Assembly: GCA_002725475.1 (NCBI GenBank)
Contig: PBPH01000031.1
Span: forward strand, 1-12,742
Reading direction: 5' to 3'
Source of the DNA: Methanobacteriota archaeon
Lineage (GTDB): Archaea > Thermoplasmatota > Poseidoniia > Poseidoniales > Thalassarchaeaceae
DNA: 12,742 bases
In this document: piece by piece, positions 9,050-12,742 of the stretch
Layout: every line of letters begins with the position of its first letter
How positions within the stretch are numbered: the first letter of the stretch is position 1
Made by a program: the position numbers and the translations under genes
Notes under the pieces: generated by a model
What the model saw: the letters and a program-made list of their open reading frames with translations, nothing else
Told to the model about the DNA's origin: nothing
Database searches by the model: none

Positions 9050-11418
9050 AATCTAGTAAACAATGGACTCTAGGTGAAGACAGCAATTTTGCTCTTGATC
9101 TTTTTGAATATTTGAAAAAAGAAGGGTTAATCGGTAAATATGCTAGTAAATTTGGAGGCCCCGATGAATTAATGTTAATTTCAGACGGCCCGCTAACTGA
9201 TGATTCCAATCTATCAATAATTTCAGGCCCTCCAACGATGCGTTGCATATCAACTCAACCTAGTCGATTGAGACAACCACCCTCTAGCAATTCCAATTCT
9301 GCATTGGAGGGGAATTTAGATCTAACTGGAAAAGGCACCACATGTGATTGGCAGGTTGAAGAATGGCAGGAAGGGAGTGGTTGGAGAACTAGGGTGACAA
9401 TTGAGAGGGATGACTTAGCAACATCTTTACGAGCATTGACGCCACTGTTGCCAAAATTAGAAACTGAAAATGAATTGATTCAACCAGGGGGTTTCGCAGG
9501 ATTACTAACTTATGATTTGGTACAATGGACAGAACCAGTCAGATTACAAAATATTCCAGAACCTTCCGCACTTCTAGGGATATTATTGAGGGCGGATCGT
9601 TTGATAATTCACAATAGATTTGAAGGAATACTTACACTAGAATCTTTACATTCTGATAATTGGTTTGATATTTGTTCCACAAAAATTGATTATTGGATAA
9701 AAAATCGCTTTAACAAAGAGGTTGAATCTGCTAAACACACATCGTTAGAATCAACAATATCTGATTCCGAGCATTGTGACATTGTTGATACAGTACGTTC
9801 ATCGATTAAGGATGGTGAATTTTATCAATTAAATTATGGTCGTATTTGGTCTGGAAAAATTAGTAACCCGTGGTCTGTTTTTAAGAGATTGATAAAATCC
9901 AACCCCGCCCCTTATTCAGCATGGATTTCTATTCCAGATTATGAATATGTAGTTGCCAGTGTCAGTCCCGAATTGCTACTATCTATGCGTGGCAACAAAT
10001 TATCTACTCGCCCAATTAAAGGCACACGTCCCCGAGCTAAAAAAAGAGATAGAGATGAAGCATTAAAGCGAGAATTAGTCGCGAGCCGAAAAGAAATTAG
10101 TGAGCATTTGATGCTAGTTGATCTTGAACGAAACGACCTCGGTAAGGTATGTAGGGTTGGTAGTGTGAAATGGCATGATTGGCGTATTGAATCACACCCC
10201 AACGTTCACCATCTTGTTAGTGATGTGAGGGGTACTTTAGGTGAGAATTACGATGGATGGGATGCTTTGCAGGCACTTTTTCCAGGGGGCAGTATTACTG
10301 GTTGTCCAAAAACTGCTACAATAGCAGCAATTGATGAATTGGAAAAAACTCCTAGGAATGCTTGGACAGGTTCTATTGGTTTTCATGACCCTAGAACTGA
10401 ATTTGCTTGTTGGAACATATTGATTCGGACGTTAGAAGCTAAGATTGATGATAACGGAAATTGGAATGCAAAAGTTCAGGCAGGGGGTGGTCTAGTTTTC
10501 GACTCAATTCCGACTCAAGAGGTTGAGGAAGCAAAATGGAAAGCACAAGCCCTTCTTGATGCAGCATGGGGTGTATCAGAAAGTAAAATTCCTAAAGAAG
10601 AGATGTCTATTGAACCGATTCCTTCCTTAGATGAAAGAACAAAATCTCTATTGAAATCACTAAAATTAGAACGCCAAATTTGCATTGCACCAGCTGAACC
10701 AACTAGGTGGTTATCTGGAGATCCCCCACTAACTTATCCGAAAAACAATGAGCGCAGACTTTTATTCATTGATAACCTAGATTCTTTTTCTTGGAATATT
10801 GTACATGCATCAGCTCAACTAGGGGTGGAGGTTGTGATTGTAGAAGGCCGCGGAGATTCTGCAAGTAATGACATCGATTATATTCTTAAATCCATTAAAC
10901 CCACACATATCATTCTAGGTCCAGGACCGAGTCGTCCATCTCAATCTCCTCTAACTAAATTGATTGCAGATAGAGCAATTAAATCCGAAATAAATAATCA
11001 TGAAGGAGAACCAATTCCTTTACTCGGAATTTGCTTAGGCCATCAAGCCTTGGGGGAGGCTGTTGGTTGGAAATTATTACCAGCACCCAAGGGTGCAGTA
11101 CATGGCGTTCCAGAAGATATTCTAATGGGTGGCGATGCAATATTCTCCCGCATGCCAAGAATTTGTAAAATGATGAGATATCATTCCCTTGCTCTTCTAC
11201 CAACAAATGAAGATCTTGAGATAATTGCTACTGATTACGAATCTCAAACGCTTGTAATGGGCTTGGCACATCCTCAATTGCCTGTGTGGGGGGTACAATT
11301 TCATCCAGAATCATGTGGTAGCTTAGAAGGTTGGAAGTTATTGGACAACTTTCTTCTTATCTCACATAAGGTCACCGGACAAAGTGTTGAAGTGCCTTTG
11401 CTTGGTCGAGAGGGGTAG
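9046..11418 (+). CDS. pabB-pabA: Aminodeoxychorismate synthase, PabB-PabA fusion
   Basis: A 790-residue bifunctional enzyme making 4-amino-4-deoxychorismate from chorismate and glutamine. Residues 1 to about 230 are a divergent TrpE/PabB-type N-terminal part. About 245-506 is the chorismate-binding domain, with PIKGTRPR (323-330), LERNDLG (360-366), His389 before LVSDVRG, GGSITGCPK (414-422) and QAGGGLVFDS (478-487). Lys325 in PIKGT is the PabB-type residue; anthranilate synthases have Ala (PIAGT), so this favours p-aminobenzoate over tryptophan synthesis. A linker (about 510-568) leads to a class I glutamine amidotransferase domain (570-775) with IDNLDSFSWN, GPGPSRP, nucleophile Cys663 in GICLGHQ, and His753/Glu755 in QFHPES. 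The amidotransferase is thus C-terminal, as in TrpEG or PhzE fusions and opposite to the PabA-PabB order of plants and fungi. It is coupled to the upstream PabC-like gene. Alternative: anthranilate synthase, judged unlikely because of Lys325 and the neighbour. Confidence 0.92.
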   Translation: MKSSKQWTLGEDSNFALDLFEYLKKEGLIGKYASKFGGPDELMLISDGPLTDDSNLSIISGPPTMRCISTQPSRLRQPPSSNSNSALEGNLDLTGKGTTCDWQVEEWQEGSGWRTRVTIERDDLATSLRALTPLLPKLETENELIQPGGFAGLLTYDLVQWTEPVRLQNIPEPSALLGILLRADRLIIHNRFEGILTLESLHSDNWFDICSTKIDYWIKNRFNKEVESAKHTSLESTISDSEHCDIVDTVRSSIKDGEFYQLNYGRIWSGKISNPWSVFKRLIKSNPAPYSAWISIPDYEYVVASVSPELLLSMRGNKLSTRPIKGTRPRAKKRDRDEALKRELVASRKEISEHLMLVDLERNDLGKVCRVGSVKWHDWRIESHPNVHHLVSDVRGTLGENYDGWDALQALFPGGSITGCPKTATIAAIDELEKTPRNAWTGSIGFHDPRTEFACWNILIRTLEAKIDDNGNWNAKVQAGGGLVFDSIPTQEVEEAKWKAQALLDAAWGVSESKIPKEEMSIEPIPSLDERTKSLLKSLKLERQICIAPAEPTRWLSGDPPLTYPKNNERRLLFIDNLDSFSWNIVHASAQLGVEVVIVEGRGDSASNDIDYILKSIKPTHIILGPGPSRPSQSPLTKLIADRAIKSEINNHEGEPIPLLGICLGHQALGEAVGWKLLPAPKGAVHGVPEDILMGGDAIFSRMPRICKMMRYHSLALLPTNEDLEIIATDYESQTLVMGLAHPQLPVWGVQFHPESCGSLEGWKLLDNFLLISHKVTGQSVEVPLLGREG

Positions 11419-11425
11419 GGATACC

Positions 11426-11791
11426 ATGGCCACTTGTCGAATATGCCGAGGAATTTATCCTCAAGAACATCTCATTAGTGGAATTGGTCCAAGGCATTTG
11501 GTTTGTGAAAGATGTGGTTTAGATAGAGGTTACATCTCCGCCGAAGAAGCAACACATTTGTATGACGACGAAACGAAACGTGCGCGCATGGTAATAATTG
11601 GTAGAAGGTTCGCACCTTTCCTTTGGATTATTCTAGGATGGTCACTTTGGTCTTTGTTCTTTGCAGGTCTTCCTTTATGGGGCAAAGCTTCACTTGTTAT
11701 ACTATTAATTTCAACTCTTATAGTTCCGGTAATGTATTTTCTCGGTGGCCCTAAATACCAAGCAAATTTACGCCGTTTATCTACTAAATAA
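11426..11791 (+). CDS. Small zinc-ribbon protein with two transmembrane helices
   Basis: A 121-residue protein of unknown function. The N-terminus holds two CxxC knuckles, C4-R-I-C7 and C27-E-R-C30, spaced like a rubredoxin-type zinc ribbon. A charged segment follows (about 39-61), then two hydrophobic helices at roughly 63-82 and 87-106 and a short basic tail (NLRRLSTK). I prefer ATG at 11426 over the in-frame ATG at 11384: the later start puts the first CxxC at the N-terminus, has a G-rich site just upstream (AGGG, 11417-11420, overlapping the previous stop), and avoids a 35-base overlap. It begins 7 bases after the synthase stop, so it is probably co-transcribed, but nothing in it points to p-aminobenzoate chemistry. 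The zinc knuckles are probably cytoplasmic, by the positive-inside rule. I do not recognise a named family. Confidence 0.8.
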   Translation: MATCRICRGIYPQEHLISGIGPRHLVCERCGLDRGYISAEEATHLYDDETKRARMVIIGRRFAPFLWIILGWSLWSLFFAGLPLWGKASLVILLISTLIVPVMYFLGGPKYQANLRRLSTK

Positions 11792-11796
11792 TCTCA

Positions 11797-11802
11797 TTTT
11801 TT
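11797..11802 (+). terminator. Oligo-T transcription terminator candidate
   Basis: Six consecutive T residues lie six bases after the zinc-ribbon gene stop. Archaeal RNA polymerase can terminate at such T tracts without a hairpin. A terminator here would separate the pab operon from the structured region that follows. Confidence 0.35.
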
Positions 11803-11820
11803 GCGATGCTGGGTGTCAAA

Positions 11821-11846
11821 CGGTTGAAATAGTATCATTTGAACCG
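11821..11846. repeat. Imperfect inverted repeat / hairpin
   Basis: CGGTTGAAAT and ATTTGAACCG are 10-base arms around a 6-base loop. Nine of ten positions pair, with one G-G mismatch in the middle. It could be an RNA hairpin near the start of the leader or a DNA operator for a dimeric regulator. Confidence 0.5.
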
Positions 11847-11855
11847 GAAACTTAG

Positions 11856-11874
11856 AGGGAACACTGGGTTCCCT
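11856..11874 (+). repeat. Hairpin copy 1 (7-bp stem, 5-base loop)
   Basis: AGGGAAC pairs perfectly with GTTCCCT around loop ACTGG. It is followed by an A-rich run and then GGAG. A near-identical hairpin at 12098-12116 differs by a compensating pair in the stem, which argues that the stem, not just the sequence, is kept. Confidence 0.6.
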
Positions 11875-11894
11875 GAATGAAAAAGTGAAACGGC

Positions 11895-12131
11895 GTGGAA
11901 AAAGGAGATAGTGTAAATAACTACGATACTGGGTTATATTTGGAGCAAAAAGGCTCACAGTCCATCGATTTGATGGGTTTCAACCCGGTTACCAAAGCCG
12001 CAGAAATAGTTAGGTTGGGCGGATGCCCGATTTACTGTTTTGCATACCCCTACTCCCAGAGTCAGAACTCCCAGTTAACTGGGGCTGTCCTGGAAAGAGA
12101 GAACAGCGGGTTCTCTGCAATAAAAAAATAA
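11895..12131 (+). CDS. Doubtful small reading frame in the structured gap
   Basis: A 78-codon frame from GTG to TAA that stops 8 bases before the next ATG, a spacing that would suit an operon. Against it: no convincing ribosome-binding site precedes the GTG (the GGAG at 11904-11907 lies inside the frame), the product resembles no family I know, and its codons coincide with extensive RNA stems. The predicted peptide is rich in Ser, Gln and Tyr and has two cysteines in a GCPIYCFAYPYSQ stretch; it has no signal peptide or membrane helix. Internal starts (TTG 11940, ATG 11973) also lack a good site. It could be a real short protein, a decayed gene, or chance openness across a structured leader. 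Confidence 0.2.
   Translation: MEKGDSVNNYDTGLYLEQKGSQSIDLMGFNPVTKAAEIVRLGGCPIYCFAYPYSQSQNSQLTGAVLERENSGFSAIKK
11904..11916 (+). promoter_or_regulatory. GGAG site followed by a start-stop pair (GTG TAA)
   Basis: GGAG (11904-11907), three bases, then GTG at 11911 followed directly by TAA. The layout copies that before the next gene (GGAG at 12134, ATG at 12140) and follows hairpin copy 1 as the other follows hairpin copy 2. It may be a start-stop regulatory element or the remains of a duplicated leader. Confidence 0.3.
11934..11941 (+). promoter_or_regulatory. Possible archaeal TATA box
   Basis: TTATATTT is the best TATA-like octamer in this gap. It would place a transcript start near 11962-11968, giving the secreted-protein mRNA a leader of about 170 bases that keeps the later hairpins. 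No convincing BRE is visible upstream. Confidence 0.2.
12001..12037 (+). repeat. Nested hairpin within the structured gap
   Basis: The inner stem TTGGGC/GCCCGA (12015-12020 with 12025-12030, one G-U pair) has loop GGAT. An outer stem CAG-AAA pairs with TTT-a-CTG (12001-12006 with 12031-12037, one bulged A). An asymmetric internal loop joins them. Confidence 0.45.
12056..12093 (+). repeat. Long imperfect stem built on a 14-bp perfect palindrome
   Basis: CCCAGTTAACTGGG (12070-12083) is a perfect palindrome. As RNA it forms a stem with loop TTAA, and pairing continues outward through T12069-G12084, CAG/CTG (12063-12065 with 12085-12087), G12061-C12089 and CCAG/CTGG (12056-12059 with 12090-12093). 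About 14 pairs form, interrupted by small bulges and one T-T mismatch. It could also be a DNA site for a dimeric protein. Confidence 0.55.
12098..12116 (+). repeat. Hairpin copy 2 (7-bp stem, 5-base loop)
   Basis: AGAGAAC pairs perfectly with GTTCTCT around loop AGCGG. Compared with 11856-11874, the third stem pair is A-T in place of G-C. An A-rich run (12119-12131) and GGAG follow, then the next gene. Confidence 0.6.
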
Positions 12132-12133
12132 TA

Positions 12134-12137
12134 GGAG
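12134..12137 (+). promoter_or_regulatory. Ribosome-binding site of the secreted calcium-binding repeat protein
   Basis: GGAG ends two bases before ATG 12140 and eleven bases before the in-frame ATG 12149. Neither spacing is ideal, so the start could be either; both leave an intact signal peptide. Confidence 0.45.
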
Positions 12138-12139
12138 AA

Positions 12140-12742
12140 ATGAAAAATATGAACCGAAAAAACCTGAGTGTGTTAGTCGCAATTCTAATGATCTTGATGT
12201 CAGCATCTGCTGCATCAGGTGATGGTACCGACCCTCTTGATCCATCTGATGGTGGAGCTGATTGGGACGGAGATGGATTGACTAATGCTGAAGAGCAGAA
12301 CCAAGGAACGGATATGACGAACGCAGATAGCGATGGCGACGGTCTTCCAGATGGTTGGGAAGTGGCTAATGGCCTCAACCCTAATTCTGGCAGTGACGCT
12401 AACGCAGACCCTGACGGCGATGGCCTATCTAACGCCCAAGAGTACGCTAAGGGTACTAACCCTAACAGTGCGGACACTGACGGCGATGGCCGCCCAGATT
12501 CGACAGATCCATTCCCGAACGACCCTAATGATGGAGAGTATTCAGACTCTGATGGCGACGGTATTCCCGACGCTTACGATCCTGATTACCAATCACCAGA
12601 GGATGGCTCCGGAAACGGTGGCACATCTGGCGGTGGTGGCTCTGATCAGCAAGGCGAAGGCGAAGGCCAAGGTCAAGGCCAAGGTCAAGGCCAAGGTCAA
12701 GGCCAAGGTCAAGGACAAGGTCAAGGCCAAGGTCAAGGCCAA
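12140..12742 (+). CDS. Secreted protein with thrombospondin type 3-like calcium-binding repeats and Gly-Gln tail (3' partial)
   Basis: The frame runs 201 codons without a stop to the right edge, so the C-terminus is missing. A basic start (KNMNRKN) and hydrophobic core (9-20) ending in SASA form a signal peptide, cleaved probably near residue 24. Residues 41-149 hold five Asp-rich loops of the D-x-D-G-D-G-[LIR] kind (DWDGDGL 41-47, DSDGDGL 63-69, DPDGDGL 90-96, DTDGDGR about 112-118, DSDGDGI 136-142), typical of thrombospondin type 3 / dockerin-like calcium sites. A Gly/Ser linker (156-168) leads to (Gly-Gln)n from 176 onward. Calcium binding outside the cell is known for this repeat class; the particular role is not visible. 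Codons end more often in C or G than in the upstream genes, which suggests strong expression. The preceding structured gap is probably its leader. The start is ATG 12140, or possibly 12149. Confidence 0.85.
   Translation, partial: MKNMNRKNLSVLVAILMILMSASAASGDGTDPLDPSDGGADWDGDGLTNAEEQNQGTDMTNADSDGDGLPDGWEVANGLNPNSGSDANADPDGDGLSNAQEYAKGTNPNSADTDGDGRPDSTDPFPNDPNDGEYSDSDGDGIPDAYDPDYQSPEDGSGNGGTSGGGGSDQQGEGEGQGQGQGQGQGQGQGQGQGQGQGQGQ
12665..12742 (+). repeat. In-frame tandem hexamer repeat encoding Gly-Gln, running off the window
   Basis: Thirteen consecutive GGNCAA units (alternating GGCCAA and GGTCAA, one GGACAA) encode Gly-Gln dipeptides. The near-perfect alternation gives a 12-base period, open to slippage and length change. 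The window ends inside the array, so its full length is unknown. Confidence 0.9.

Larger units (their letters stand above)
11821..12117 (+). ncRNA. Candidate structured RNA or long structured 5' leader
   Basis: Most of the 348-base gap between the zinc-ribbon gene and the secreted-protein gene can fold. In order: an imperfect hairpin (11821-11846), a 7-bp hairpin (11856-11874), GAGC/GCTC (11943-11956), CCATC/GATGG (11962-11976, competing with GGGT/ACCC at 11975-11986), a nested stem (12001-12037), a long stem around a palindrome (12056-12093) and a second 7-bp hairpin (12098-12116). GGCT (11952-11955) can also pair with AGCC (11996-11999), closing a branched domain. The element ends just before the ribosome-binding site of the next gene, so a cis-acting leader controlling that gene is the simplest reading; a separate small RNA is possible. 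It matches no riboswitch, RNase P or SRP consensus that I know. A competing 78-codon reading frame covers part of it. Confidence 0.4.

Noticed and set aside
9046..11418. Anthranilate synthase (TrpE-TrpG) for tryptophan synthesis
   Set aside because: PIKGT rather than PIAGT in the chorismate site, and a translationally coupled PabC-like gene, both favour p-aminobenzoate synthesis.
11384..11425. Longer start for the zinc-ribbon protein at ATG 11384
   Set aside because: It would overlap the synthase by 35 bases, adds a non-conserved-looking leader, and lacks the G-rich site that precedes ATG 11426.
11871..11897. Hammerhead-ribozyme-like core (CTGA...GA...GAAAC)
   Set aside because: The CTGANGA box is interrupted by an extra base and there is no room for stem II before GAAA.
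11952..12030. Similarity to a c-di-GMP-I (GEMM) riboswitch (CACAG, GGTTACC, AAAGCC strings)
   Set aside because: The short strings occur in the wrong order and the required stems and tetraloop contacts are not present.
12010..12477. 155-codon frame on the minus strand
   Set aside because: It is antisense to the Asp/Gly-rich calcium repeats, whose codons leave the opposite strand open by composition; the product is low-complexity Ser/Pro/Leu.
12665..12742. CRISPR or satellite-type array
   Set aside because: The unit is a 6/12-base in-frame repeat coding Gly-Gln with no spacers.

Overview
The window looks like a piece of an archaeal genome. It is moderately AT-rich, uses TTG as well as ATG starts, and has Shine-Dalgarno sites of the GAGGTG/GGAG type. 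It carries very large secreted or cell-surface proteins dense in N-x-S/T sequons. Together these suggest a planktonic marine euryarchaeon of the Marine Group II (Poseidoniales) kind. That assignment is inference from gene style; the window holds no rRNA or other marker gene. All convincing genes are on the + strand.

Region 1 (3-8171) is one reading frame, open at the left edge, of at least 2722 residues. It encodes a giant surface protein: tens of beta-propeller blades of the 'two-component regulator propeller' type, about six fibronectin-III-like domains, an acidic linker, one transmembrane helix near the C-terminus and a cytoplasmic tail of about 105 residues. No kinase domain follows the propellers.

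Region 2 (8243-11791) is a compact operon-like run. A fold-type IV PLP enzyme (PabC-like aminodeoxychorismate lyase) overlaps by 4 bases the next gene, a one-chain aminodeoxychorismate synthase with the PabB domain first and the PabA glutamine amidotransferase domain last. Together these would turn chorismate and glutamine into p-aminobenzoate, the precursor of folate-type (or methanopterin-type) C1 carriers. A small zinc-ribbon membrane protein of unknown function starts 7 bases after the synthase stop. An oligo-T tract after it may end transcription.

Region 3 (11792-12139) is a 348-base stretch with no clear protein gene but strong secondary-structure potential: at least five hairpins, one a 14-bp palindrome inside a longer imperfect stem. 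Two hairpins about 240 bases apart are near-copies (16 of 20 bases identical) whose stems differ by a compensatory base-pair swap. Each is followed by an A-rich run and a GGAG ribosome-binding site. The first GGAG leads to GTG-TAA (start then stop), the second to the start of the next gene. This is the most unusual part of the window and could be a structured mRNA leader or a small RNA. A 78-codon frame also crosses it and is a competing explanation.

Region 4 (12140-12742) is the 5' part of a secreted protein: signal peptide, five aspartate-rich calcium-binding (thrombospondin type 3-like) repeats, then a Gly-Gln dipeptide run that continues past the window end. Its codon use is richer in G/C-ending codons than its neighbours, which fits strong expression of a surface or secreted product.
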